Source of the DNA: Cutaneotrichosporon cavernicola
Taxonomy: Eukaryota > Basidiomycota > Tremellomycetes > Trichosporonales > Trichosporonaceae
DNA length: 64,000 nucleotides
Direction: 5' to 3'
NCBI RefSeq assembly: GCF_030864355.1
Contig: NC_083398.1
Coordinates: 1,116,001 to 1,180,000 of the forward strand
Shown here: one piece after another, positions 53,066-64,000 of the stretch
Numbering within the stretch: position 1 is the first letter of the stretch
Layout of the letters: every line of letters begins with the position of its first letter
The notes under the pieces: generated by a model
Told to the model about the DNA's origin: nothing
The model's database searches: none
What the model saw: the letters and a program-made list of their open reading frames with translations, nothing else
Made by a program: the position numbers and the translations under genes

Positions 53066-54718
53066 ATGAGCGCACTCAACCACACCGCGCCGCGCTTCCG
53101 GTCGCAGGCTGCCCCACCAATGGGCATGCCGCTCGCACCACCTCCGACGCTGGACGTCCCGCCTCGCCTGGCAGCCTCGCTCGCTACCCCCATTCCCACT
53201 CCTCTTGCTACTCCTCTTGCTCCTCCTCCCCCACCACCAATTCACATGTCCAGCTCCCAGCCGCACATTCGCAGCGAGCGCTACGCTGGCGTCGACCATA
53301 GTCTCGGTCCAATCTTCAGCGACGAGGAGGACGGCGACGACTCCAACTACATTGCTGCCAAGATGGCTTCGCTCGGCCTCGACAGTAACCGCAGCAACGG
53401 TGCTGCGCGCTACTCGAATGCGCGCCAGGACCACCACCACAACCAGCACGAAGTCATGCCATCCGAGTTCCAGCGCCGCCAGTTTGCCCAGCAGCAGCTC
53501 CTCCATCTGCAGCTGGCGCGGCAGCAACAACAACAGCAGCTCGAATATCGGCATCAGAACGCTGCGCTTCACAACTTGCTGCGCTCTACCAATAACCCCC
53601 AGCAGATTCGTGAACTTCTCGCGCTTGCTGAGCTGCAGCGTGCACAGGAGGCTGCAACGACCCCGCACAGCGCCTACGCACAGCAGTTCGCCGCGCAGCA
53701 GCTCTTGAACCAACAGGTTCTCCAGCAGCAGATCATGGCGCTACGGGCTCAGCAGATGGCCACGGCCGGCCACCGTCAGGCGCTTGCTGCCCAGCTCGAG
53801 GCGGGAACGTTGCGCCGGGAACGTGAACGTGAGCGCGAGATGCGCTCGCGACCTCTGAGCCCCGACAATTCGCGGATGCGTGCGGCATTCGAGGGCGCGC
53901 AGTCGGGCTACTTTCCGACCACGACCATCTCGCCGCCGATCGACTCTGCAGTTGGCGTCGGGTGGAGCTCTACGATGGGCAAGCCGCCGCCGGCTCCTTC
54001 ATCACAGGAATGGCCATTCGGTTGGAACCAGGCCCCGCATCATCACTCGCTTCCATCCTCGAAGCGCACACCACCGCCGACATCGTCAACCAGTTCGAGC
54101 ATTCGGGCGCCTTCCCCGCCCTCTCTGACTCCCCCTCCCTCTGCGCCCGCAGTGCCTCTCGGCCGCTTTGCCCGAACTCGCCAAGAGCTGGCAGAAGCGC
54201 AGGCCGCGGCTCCCGGCGCCCCGACTCTTGCAACCTTTTTATCCCGCCGCCGCCAGACTGACGACGACGCCCTGTCGACCTCATCGTACCCAGATGCCAC
54301 CTCGCCCATGTCTGAGACGGCTCCCTCGATTGGCCGCGGCCCTTACCGCAAGTGGTCTGCTGAATCTGGACGCAAGGTGTCCTCTGACCTTGGGCACGTC
54401 GACCCGGCGTCGTATCTGGAGTGGGGCTACCGCGCTCCCGCGCCGCGCTCGCAGTCGTTTTCCGTCTCACGCACTGCCGACGACCACAAGCCGCGTCTGT
54501 ACAACCACATTGCGCCGGCCCCCACTCACGCGGTGGTGAGCTACGTGACGCGCCAGCCATACGGCCCTCCCGGCTCTCCCGAGGAACTCGCTCAGAAGAA
54601 CTTCGCCTCGCGGTAAGTGGCGGTCGAGAGATAATATGCTAACATCACCAGCATCCGTCGCAAGGTCGGCCAAAACCTCGGTATGCTTACGCGCCGCACC
54701 GAGATCACCGATGTGTAA
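53066..54718 (+). CDS. Gln/His-rich protein of unknown function
   Basis: Exons 53066-54612 and 54652-54718 give 537 aa. The N-terminus is Pro-rich. Residues about 130-280 are dominated by Gln (QQQLLHLQLARQQQQQQLEY, QQLLNQQVLQQQIMALRAQQ) and form predicted coiled coil or helix. A Ser/Pro-rich middle follows. The C-terminus YGPPGSPEELAQKNFASR|IRRKVGQNLGMLTRRTEITD is compact, basic and looks the most conserved part. There is no signal peptide or TM. Such composition is common in transcriptional co-regulators and P-body proteins, but I do not recognise the family. ATG 53066 is the first true ATG of the frame, with CATC before it. Confidence 0.78.
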
Positions 54719-55113
54719 TGCGTTGGTCTGCGACCTGTCACGAACATTTGCTGTCCTCCTAACACAACACATCATTATTGATACCCCGGCTCGATGCCGC
54801 ACTCTCCCTGACATCTGTCCTGGACCCTTGTCTCCTCACCGGCTCCCCGCCGAACATGTTAATGGACTATGGGCCGTAGCACGTCCACAGTGACGAGCAA
54901 GTAGTATGTACGTTGTACAATAATCGTAATTCCCAGTGTCATGCATGGGATGCTGGCGACGCGTGTGACATGAATATCACCGCTAGAGAGTGGACCTCAA
55001 AAGTGGAGGGCGGAATCAAATGTTGACGCGTCACGCGTCACCTACCATCACATAATTCATGGTAGTATGGCACAAGGGACAACAACATCCATCACACCTC
55101 TTACCTCAAGGCC
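54719..55113. other. Intergenic between Gln-rich gene and MMS22
   Basis: 395 bp. Near 55019-55040 there is an MCB-like palindrome cluster (TGACGCGTCACGCGTCACC), consistent with MBF-type cell-cycle control of the replication gene downstream. Otherwise nothing. Confidence 0.55.
55020..55042. promoter_or_regulatory. Double ACGCGT (MCB-like) element before MMS22
   Basis: Reads GTTGACGCGTCACGCGTCAC: two ACGCG(T) cores nine bases apart, about 75 bp upstream of the MMS22 start. ACGCGT is the established binding core of MBF/SBF-type G1/S regulators in fungi. Function here is inference. Confidence 0.5.
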
Positions 55114-58100
55114 ATGCCTCCCCGCAAGCGCGCACGACGCAGCGGGGTGGAAGAGCCCACCCCAACTTCAACCCCACCGCCATCCCAACCGCCGGGCACG
55201 CAGCGCATCCGAACAGTCCCTGCTCCAGGACGAAACAGGTATCGCACACGACACCGGCGCGATGTACGTGGTCCAGAGCTGGCTGAGCTCGAGGGTGGGC
55301 GCGCCGACCTCGTTCCCCCCTCCGACGATGAAGAGTATGACGAGTGGCGTGCAGTTCGTGCAGTCGAGCGCGCGGAACAAGCTCGAGCCGAGGCTGAGGC
55401 TACATCTGATGTAGAAGAGGTAAGCTGTTCCTCCCAGCTGTAGCTGACGCCAGCGCGCAGGTCAATCCAGCCCGCGCCGTTTTGTGTATCTCTTCTCGTC
55501 GCCGGGCAGCTCACGCTCCCCCTCCCCTTCCTCATCCCATACATTCCCACGATATCTCTTGCCGCCAGGTCGTGCCAGCCAACCTTCACCTTCTCCACCA
55601 TTCCTGACAGCTCCTGCTCAGCCACCACCTTGCTCGAAGAGCAAGGGGTGCGCCGAGCTCTCCCTTTCTCCTACTCCTCCGCCTCCGCCGACACGAATCA
55701 CACTCTCTTTAAGCTCACCAAAGCTGTTCACGATGCCGGGTTCCCCGCGCCGAAGGGACCACCTTCCCTCGCAGTCGCCGCCTGTACCCGCTATGGAGCC
55801 GGAGGCGCCCGTCCCGCCCCATCCTCCACCGGACTCCGAGCTGGCAGACGAGACGAAGCTTTCACGACTCACTGGGCCGTCTCTCCCGCGACGATCATCA
55901 CTACCGCCTACATCACCTGTTCGAGCGCCGAGGCACCAACAGGAAGGCCTGGCCGTAACGTCTCCGGGAGGACCCGTCGCAGCGTCTTGGTCACCAAACG
56001 GACCCCTCGTGGAGGTCAACGTCGAGGAGAGCCAACTGCCTGCTGTCGAGGTCGCAGTCCCAGCAGACGGGGGAATGGGATCACCTATGGACGCCGAGGA
56101 GAGCCAGATCCCGGTTGAGGCGGTGGCCGCAAGCCCATCTCCAGCACATCTGGGACTGGGATCGCTCATGAGTGTCGAGGAGAGCCAGCTCCCCATCCCT
56201 CATGAGATGCGCGAGGAGGAGGCGTGGGGAATGGATCTCGATGTCGTCGAGGACGCGCCGATGCCAATTGACCTTGAATACAGATCGCGGTCGCCAACCC
56301 CATCGTTCGCAGCGTCTGTGCCTCCTCAACCTGTGATGGATCTCGAGGTCTTCAACTACCCTCCTGCCACGATCGAACTGGATCCGGGATCGCAGTCAGG
56401 TAGAGAATCACTGGCACGCTCAGTGGCCCCTCAACCTTCCCCAGCCCTGGTGAGCCTTCCATTGCCACGATCGTCTGGGATAGTCGGCCGTGATGAGGCA
56501 CGTCGACTCTCCCAACCCGTGCTCCCGGACTCTTCACCTGTGCGGATGTCCCCTAGTCCCATCCTGCCCATCTCTCAGCAGCCTGCGTCTCAGCGGGGTA
56601 TCCCTCGACGACCCACTCCTCAACTGCCTCGTTCACCGTTGCGCACATCCCAAAGGTTAATCTTGCAGCGACCCCCACCGTCCTCGCCAGATGCCGTCGA
56701 CCTCCTTGCAGCCAATCGTGCTTCACAGTCCGCTCCAGTGAGGCCACCGCCGTCGCAAACTCGCGACAGTCACATGGCCGTTGCGAGTGTCGCCGACACA
56801 CCTCAACCCTTCATCGACCCCGCTCTGCTCCAATTCCGTTTCGTGAGGACGTTTCGCACCCGCACTGCCTTGCAACTCCAGCCGTACACTAAGGAGAAGC
56901 AGCAGTACGAGAATGCGCTCCGCAAGGGCGGCCTCGCCAAGGGTCGCCGCGCAGTGGCTCCTTCAGCCGAGATTCGCGCGGCGAACGAGCCCGACAAGAC
57001 CCAGACTCAGGATGACGACTCATCTTCCTACAGTGAAGCCACGCCTCCTGATGCCATCGTGATTGGAGGTACGCAAGATCAGGCGCAGCCACGACGGCTC
57101 GAGCCCAAGCCATTGGTCGATGCCGACTACGACGAATACTTCCTCGAGTTCGGCGAGGTCGTCGAGGAGGAGGACGAGGTTTGTCAGAAGCGGCTCCAGG
57201 TCATCGCACGTAAGCGCCTAAGGGTGGCGAAGGAGGCACGTAGGAAAGAACGTGCCGCGGAGCGGACTCGCCGTGGCTTCGAAGCCTTGATGAAGGAGAC
57301 CGAGAAAGAGAGGGAAGCAGAGCGGAAAAAAGAGGCAGAGAAGAGGAAGGCTGAGCGAGAGAAGGCCGCGCAGAGGGTTACTGCAGAGAAGCAGAGGAAG
57401 GCAGCCGCTAACCAGGAGCGCGAGCGCGAGAGCAATGCGCGACGAGGTGGTACTACCCAAAGCGTCAGCAAGAGGACTTCGATGTTGGCCGTCACCGCGA
57501 GAGAGAAGAGCGTGCCCAAGGTGCCTCGCTCCAGCACAGTCCGGCGAGACCGAGGTGGATCGGTAGGTGGGAAGGCAGGTGCATCGCTAATGTCCGAGAC
57601 TTCTGTCAACCACACGCCAGGAGTGCCGGGCCGACCAGTCACTTACAGTCGCCGTCAGCAACGGCCTGTAGTGGAGCTGTCGGACTCTCCGTTATCGTCG
57701 CCGCCGCCGTCACCTTCCCCCTCCCAGCGACAAGTCCCCCTACTGCCGAGCGACATTCGTCCACGGGTTTGCACGCCGGCACTCACCTCACCGCTTGACC
57801 GCGCACGTCCTCCAACTGTGTCTTCCGGCATGGTGCAGGTGGACATAATGGACCTCGGAGGCGGCCTGGATGACTTTGGAGACGGGATCGACGACATTGG
57901 TGGCAATAACTACGGCGACTTTATCGGCAGCGCTGATGGCAAACCAGCCACTCCCCGTCGTTTGTCAAGCCCTCCAGTTGTCCCGACCTCGCGGTCTACT
58001 CGTCGCCGTCGCATTGTCTCGAGCTCGAGCCACTCGTCGGACGGGGACGCCAGTGATTCTTCGCAACTACAGTTCGACAAGCGCCGCCGCATTGCGGAGC

Positions 58101-61100
58101 GGATGTTGCCACGGGCGATGCTGAAGCGTCTGGAACAAGAGGCTACCCAGCAGAAACGTCGGAAGGACGACAGGCGTCGTCGCGCCGCCCGCGTAGACGA
58201 CTCTCCGGTTCGCCCTGGGCACGCGGTCGTGCGGCGGCGTGGTGGTGGTGCCCTTGATGACATGGGTGACCTCTTCAACGACGAATTGGAGTCTGACGAA
58301 GGAGGTGGCATGATTGGCTCCCAAGCTGAGGAGGGTAACGAGTCGGAGGCTTCGCCTGACGAGGACTTGGGCCGTCAACTTATCCTCACTCTACAGAGCG
58401 ACAGTGACGGCTCAGAGGCAATAGAGGATAATGGCCGACCAGCGGCGCTGGCTCGTCTTCAGCGCGGCGACTTCGAGGCCATCGTGCACGGCAGGCGGTC
58501 TATGGAGCCACGCGAACGCCGACCAGCACGAGGCGAGCTTCGCAACCACCGTCCCGCGCTGCGCATAACGAAACATCCCGCGAAGCACCGGCAGGACACA
58601 GACGGCCTAAGCGCGCCCACCCGACGCGTCCTCGATGAGTCGCAGTTGTACCAAACAAGACTGGACTTTTCTGTGGAAGGGAAGACTCCCGGTAATCGTC
58701 ACAAGGCGAAGTCAGATGGCAGCAAGAGCAAGAGCAAGCACCACAGGGGTGACCGTACTAGTGGCGGCAGCTCTCGTGGTGGAAGGGGAGCAGTGCGCCC
58801 AGCCATCCGCCTCGACGACAGCGTCATCTTTGCCACAGGTGATTTCGCATTCTCGAGCGACTCAGAAGACATCGAGGTCATGGGCGAGACTCTTGCACCA
58901 CGGGCCCCGCTGCGAGGGCCCCTCGCTCAGATGACTGTGAAGGCCGGTCGTCTTTACGCACGGACCACATCCTCACCAACTCCAGCACCCTTGCAACAGC
59001 GTCGCCCGGCCGCGGAACGGCAGCTGGATGAAGGAGTGGGCAAGGCTCGGTCCTGGGCGAACTTCGATCGGTTCCCGATCGACTTCGAGATCACACCACT
59101 TCCGATGGGCGTGTACTGCTGCGGAGAGAGCATCCCAGGTAGCGGGCGGCTTGGGAGGTTTCTTGGCCAGCTTGACGGCGAGTTTCTGGACGAACCGAGG
59201 TCCATTTCAGCGTACGGCGTGTCACTGCACTCGGAGATGGCGTCGGACGAGGCGCTCGAAGTCCTGCCAATCGTCATCGACGGCATGGTGAGCTCGATCC
59301 ACAGCTTCATCGATGTGAGTTCGGCAGCGAGCGCCATTCCCGATCTCGTGCCGCTGCGGTTCTTCCGTGACTATCTCGCACGAGCCGACAGCGAAAAGCG
59401 CGAGAATTTGTTTCTGCCGTTCAATAACCTGGGCCAGCGGCTCAACGACATTTTCTTGGACAGCCGCCGCGTCCACCGGCATCTCGTACTCCATCTCCTT
59501 GAGGTTCGCTACGCGCTGCTCGAGATTGTGGCGATTGCGGGCGACCGTGAGAGCGTCTTCACAGCTGCAACGCGCCTGATCAGCCTGCTTTTGGTGTACG
59601 GCTTCGACCGCACGGTTCGTCCGCTTCGACGCATACTGAGTGGCCAGGCCGACACGCCCGAGGTCTCAGATGTCACCGTGGCGCTATGGGTGTCGCTCCT
59701 CCACATCCTTGCAGCGTACGATAAGCAGCACCCGCCGCCCACTAGCAACGCAGACGACACCTTCTCCATTGCCCTGGCTGACGCACTGGACCGACGGTAC
59801 AGCGGCGAGGTTGGGCCGCTGGCGGCTGAGCGCATTTGGTTTCTTGTCTTTGGCCTCTGCGCGATCTCCCAGTTCGGCCTGGACGGCACAGTCGTCGCTG
59901 ACTATACGCCATTCCCGCGGTGGGCACTGGTCAAGCGTGCTCTAGGACACATTAAGATCACGCATAGCCAGGAAGTCGAGGAGGCGGCACATCTCGGCCA
60001 GCTCCAAGGTCGCGACAGGTACATTAAGACAGTTGTGGCGCGCTGCCTCCGACTGTCGTCGACGTGGCGGTGGTACTTTGACTCGCGGAGCTTCTCCGTC
60101 GCCACGCGCGACCTCGGCATGATCTTCAAAGCGCGGCAGCACCGCAACCTGCCGACAGAGGCGCCAGTCGACTTTCCCCGCTTCATCGCGGATTTTGACA
60201 TCTCGTTGACCGCTGCAGACGACACCCGGAGAGCCTCAGCCTTCGAGCTGTGGCTCCGCCTGGCGTGCGTGGCTGCGTCGGATCTTATCGGGGCAGCGGA
60301 GGAACTGAGCGCTGCCCACCGTGCCGAGAGAGACGTCCAGCGCCTCATCATGTCCATCTTCCCTCTCTCCGCGGTGCCGTTCACGCGCACGAATCTGCCA
60401 ACCCCAAAACAACTCGGCGCTCTCGTGAACCGGTACTCGACAATGGTGGTCGCGTGCTATTTCTCTCCGTCTCTCCTGCCGTGGCTGCTGGCCAACTCGC
60501 GCAAGTGGCTCGCCTTTGACACCGCCGACTTTGAATCGCGGCAAATCTGCATCCGCGGGCTCATGTACCTCGGCGTTGCGTGTCGCCATCATTCCCATCC
60601 GCTCGATACCGTGGTGGGTCAGCTGGCTGACATTCTAGCAACGTTGCAGGCGGAACTCGAACAGCTCGGCCGTTCCACCAAGCTGCCCGGCTTCCCCACG
60701 GGCGTCGAGATCGAGCGCACCATGGTGCTCGTTGTGTCGTGTTTCCGTCAGATCATCCTTCACCCCGGCTACACGCAGCGCGTAGAGCCCGTCTACCCCG
60801 ACCCTGTCCTACTTCATGAGTGTAAGTTCTGCGTCTTGTATCGCAGCTGACATCAGCCTGGACCGCGCGCATCTTCCAGCTCGACCTCGTCAAAGACGTC
60901 AAGTCAGGGTTAGAGATTGTTGCGACCATCCAAGCCTTCCTGGACCAGCGTGGGAAAGCGCTGCCCAAGCGTGCGCGTGTTGCGCGTTCGTCGCGCCAAC
61001 AAGAAAGCGTCGACGACTACCCTAGCCTCGGGTTCGACTTTGACGCCATAGACCTCGCCGCATTGGGCGGTGACGAGGCGCCAGAAGACCCGATCGAGCG

Positions 61101-61918
61101 ACAGGACGCGGCCTTTGCGGACGTGAGTTTCGACTGCATTCGCGAACTGACACCAGACCATCGTTACTGTCATCTGCCCTCGGATCTATCGCTTGTTGTC
61201 GGATATGCTGCCGGCGTCCGAGTCTGAAGAACCAGCCAAAGAGAAAGGTGCCGAGCGCCTCGTCTTCATCAACCGCCTCACGCAGTGCTGGAGCGACTGT
61301 GCGGCGATCGCGGTCGTCGAGCACCAGCGTCTCGGCTGGGACGTGTACCTGGCGCGGTACGGGCAGCAGTCATGGTCGCGCATCGGCAACGAGCTGGGCC
61401 GCATCCGCGTCGGCCTGCAGTTCATGACGAACGTGGCGCACACCGATCCTGGGGCTTTCAGAACGCACGAAGACGAGTTCATCCTGCTGCTCTTTCAAGG
61501 CATCGTCACTGACCGCCTGACAATCGAGCACAAGTACACGTCTGCGTTCTTCGCCCTGCCGGGTGCAATGGACCACATGCTCTTCGAGGGCGTACGTGCC
61601 GTCGGTGTAGAGGACCTCTCGCGGAGCGCGTTTATGGAGAAGCGCATTGCCATTCTGGAGGTCGTGTTCCGCAACATTCCCGGCCTCCTGAGCTCGCACC
61701 TCACCCCGGCGGGGATGAAGGCGCTCATCTGGCAGTGCATCAACGTGCTCGTCGCCAGCATCGTGATGTACGAAGCTGCGATTGACGCGCACAGGGTGCT
61801 GCATCGACAGGGATACAGGGTGTTCGCAATGGAGGTGGTGTGCGCGCTGCGGCGGTATGCTAGGGGGCACATAAACGAGAACGCTGTGCCGGGGCTAAAG
61901 ACGTTGACGTGGGCGTAG
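55114..61918 (+). CDS. MMS22: MMS22/Mus7-family DNA replication-repair protein
   Basis: Mms22/Mus7 acts with the Rtt101-Mms1 (Cul4-like) ligase to protect stalled forks. Exons 55114-55419, 55454-60821, 60857-61122 and 61157-61918 give 2,233 aa. The N-terminal half (to about residue 1,250) is disordered, Ser/Pro-rich and highly charged, with a Lys/Glu/Arg coiled coil around residues 670-750. The C-terminal half is helical and holds the family blocks FPIDFEITPLPMGVYCCGES, GSGRLGRFLGQLDGEFLD, WSRIGNELGRIRVGLQFMTN and FMEKRIAILEVVFRNIPGLL. All three introns are 34-35 nt and keep phase; the acceptor after exon 1 is CTGACGCCAG at 55453. The start MPPRKRARRS gives a nuclear localisation signal. Confidence 0.9.
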
Positions 61919-61990
61919 GGGAGAGGGGGAGGGAGGGGAGAGGGGGAGGGAGGGGAGAGGGGGAAGGGAGGGGAGGGGAGGGGGAGGGAG
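61918..61990 (+). repeat. G-rich minisatellite, 17-bp period
   Basis: GAGAGGGGGAGGGAGGG repeats at 61921, 61938 and 61955, then degenerate GGGAGGGGAG copies. The many GGG runs could form G-quadruplexes in the MMS22 transcript 3' UTR. Confidence 0.9.
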
Positions 61991-62385
61991 GTGTCGTCCA
62001 TGTATAATCCCACCCATAGGTCATGTAGCTATAGTGAATCGATAACGGAGACTGTTGAAGGATGGCGGGCTGCGGAGGATGGAATGCAGGGAGGGGAGCG
62101 GAGTGCGGCCGTCGCCGATCTCCGGGTGCGCTCCGGTTATCGCGCGTAAATAAGCGGAGTAGGCCCAACTTTCGGCACCCAACGTTCGCCATCTCATCGC
62201 GATTATCTGGAATTACTCGTACTCGTTGTCGCTGACCAGAGTCTTGGTCACTAGCACTCGACACTCTTTTCAACTCCTCTCCACCACACCACAGCGCCGA
62301 CTCTTTGCTTCCTCACCCACCCCGCCCCACCCCACTCCACCCAGTCTTCCGACTCCCCGTTTCCCACCAAGCCGCCCGCTCCACG
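61919..62385. other. Intergenic with G-rich 17-bp repeat
   Basis: The first 75 bases after the MMS22 stop are almost pure G/A, with a 17-bp period. The rest is a C/T-rich leader of the thioesterase gene. No gene. Confidence 0.5.
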
Positions 62386-63300
62386 ATGACGTCCAGAATG
62401 ATCCCCGCGACAAAGGAGGACGTCGCCCAGCTCCACACCCTCCTCTTGAGGCCCAAGCACGGCCGAGAGATGGGCCAGCATCTCACGCTGTACGCTGCCC
62501 ACCCCATTCCAGAGGAGAACGACCGCGGCGGCCGCAACGCGAACAACTGGCAGATGGTTGTACAGGGAACTGTACAGGAAGGTGCGTGAAGCGGAGGATG
62601 ATACGCCGAGGGAGGTGGAACGTGAGAGAGTGAGGGAAGAAGGGGCAGCGAAGACAGGGGTGACATTTGAGATAACTCGACTGACTCCAGGTTGGGTCAA
62701 CGCCCTCGGAAACCTCCATGGCGCAGCAGCGGCCTGGCTTGTTGACCAGTACTTTCCTCCAACTACCCGGCTGACAACAGGTTGACGTCGGCTGCGCTCT
62801 CCCGCCTCGCGACACCCACGTTCTGGGGCCCGCCGATGTTGGGCGGCGTGTCGATCCAGCTCGATATGACGTACTACAACCCTGCGCCTACGTGAGTTGA
62901 GCCACAGTCAGCTGCGAGGTGCTTTGCGAGAAAGGCGTATCTGTGTTGGCAGCGCTGGTGCATCGTCGGAACGAGGGGGATGGCGTCTACGCGTGTGGGG
63001 TTGTTGGAGTTGGGAGTTGAGGGTAAAGGCGCTGACGGCAGTGGCACCAAGGTCAGGATCGTGGTAACGGTCGAGCGGATGGCGCGGACGCTGGCGAATA
63101 CACGTTGTGATGTGAGTAGTGGGGCTCAAGGAGATGTGATCAGTTCGGGCAGGGATGGGGGAGGGCTTGTGTACACAACCAGCTGCGCAGCTCTCCTCTC
63201 TCCATGCCTTATCTCAAACCGTGCGGGCATCGGCAAGTTGAGCTCGCACAGATCAGACAGGCTTGTACCTTGTCGGCAGGCCTGTGTAGAGCGTCAATGA
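62386..63300 (+). CDS. Hotdog-fold acyl-CoA thioesterase (ACOT13/PaaI-like)
   Basis: Hydrolyses acyl-CoA thioesters. Family blocks are VTFEITRLTPGWVNALGNLH (strand 1 and the N-x-x-G-x-LHG active-site turn), AAAAWLVDQ|LTSAALSRL, TFWGPPMLGGVSIQLDMTYY, TKVRIVVTVERMARTLANT and GGGLVYTTSCAAL. Exons: 62386-62581, about 62631-62748, 62781-62891 and 63042-63300. The first intron starts GTGCGT at 62582. Two acceptors (62630 or 62639) both restore the frame; a third, at 62690 (CTGACTCCAG), would also keep frame but delete the strand before LHG. The usual second Gly of LHGG is Ala here. The C-terminal ~30 residues are not typical and may be mis-modelled. About 227 aa. Confidence 0.78.
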
Positions 63301-64000
63301 CTAGGTTGGGCAATGCGTCACCAGACACCAGTCGCTCGATCGGGAGGTCCCATGTCTCACGCTGTCACACGCCCACTCTCGTGTCCGCACTCCTCGTGGC
63401 CCACCCCACACAATGAGCTGATACCAGATCCTCGAATGGGACACGGGGAAGCGTCTGGCATCGGGGACACATGCCAAGGCGTGGCGGCCCGCCAAGATGT
63501 GATTTGAATGGGTGAATTGTTTGGATGCCATTGGATTAGATCGATACCGCGTCAGGTCTTTACATGGGTATAGGAAGGTATATCAGACTGTAGGGATATG
63601 CGACCTGTTCATTGTAGTAATGGGCAGCCTCCAACTTGTCAGCTGTCAACCAGCACACACAACCGTTACGGGTTGCTGCTCGCCCCGAATATGACGAGAC
63701 GCCCCTTCCCCCTCCTTCTTCAACTGGGGTTTAAAGGGCTGAGCCGCCACCTGAGCGTTAGAATCTGGAGCCCACTCACTCCTCCTCCAGTCCATAGCGT
63801 TTCTCTCATCTCCGCTACCCCCAGCCCACCCATCACCCGTGGTTGAAGTAAGGACTTTCGGCTTATCTTGATAGGCAAATGGCCCAACCTCATGTGGACG
63901 GAGTATTCTTCCGTGTCGTCATCAAGATCTTGTGACCGAGATGTTGTTATTGACAATCTCCCACAGAGGATTCGTCAATTGGCGAGTAGAGTAATTGTAT
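63301..64000. other. Right-end sequence without a supported gene
   Basis: 700 bp; several short open frames on both strands without bias or homology. Nothing further seen. Confidence 0.4.

Overview
This window reads as a nuclear chromosome segment of a basidiomycete yeast, most likely of the order Trichosporonales (Trichosporon/Cutaneotrichosporon/Apiotrichum-like). The evidence is: GC-rich, strongly C/G-ending coding DNA; protein-coding genes with many GT-AG introns, most only 31-45 nt long, with a CTGAC/CTAAC branch site almost touching the 3' AG; mitochondrially targeted bacterial-type genes; and a full-length CAS1-type capsule/glucan O-acetyltransferase. I see no rRNA, tRNA, CRISPR array or recognisable transposon. 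The species assignment is inference.

Layout from left to right: a gene-free left end with a G22 tract; OTU1 deubiquitinase, a DUF7923-like coiled-coil protein and acetate kinase (2.2-8.6 kb, all +); a 12-cysteine mini-protein (8.8-9.1, -); short/branched-chain acyl-CoA dehydrogenase and intronless CAS1 (10.3-15.7, +); an orphan 136-aa protein and a PPR-like mitochondrial protein (16-20.1, -); DCC1 (+) tail to tail with a WBP2/UPF0664 protein (-); a DDT/WHIM chromatin protein (+) tail to tail with mitochondrial acyl carrier protein (-), which shares a 236-bp divergent promoter with ribosomal protein bL17m; a Cys-rich secreted protein, alanine aminotransferase and a MGNC-type acylated mini-protein (27-31.7, -); translin and the mRNA-export factor YRA1 (32-35.4, +); a five-repeat Stig1-like secreted protein (+); a VTC/DUF202 membrane protein, the retromer sorting nexin VPS5 and a mitochondrial PP2C phosphatase (37.6-43.7, -); a 2.7-kb gene-poor gap; a Cys3/MetR-type bZIP (+); a 2.1-kb gap; a MATH-BTB protein (-); a Gln-rich protein with a long leader (+); the very large MMS22/Mus7 replication-repair protein (55.1-61.9, +); and a hotdog thioesterase (+).

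The genes do not form an evident pathway cluster. Nuclear-encoded mitochondrial functions recur (acyl-CoA dehydrogenase, PPR-like protein, ACP, bL17m, ALT, PP2C), as do chromatin/replication functions (DCC1, DDT-WHIM, MMS22).

The most interesting material is in gene architecture. YRA1 carries a 1,022-nt intron, roughly thirty times the local norm. It contains a 36-bp tandem repeat, its donor supplies an in-frame stop, and it sits right after a 24-nt exon. ACP1 ends in three micro-exons of 20, 10 and 8 nt. Several introns are 3n and stop-free at functionally critical points (bZIP zipper, OTU1 zinc finger). One DUF7923-gene junction only fits if the intron is 20 nt long or the assembly is frameshifted. 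Exon coordinates in the entries were derived by hand from splice signals and reading phase; the summed exons were checked to be divisible by three for the well-supported genes.
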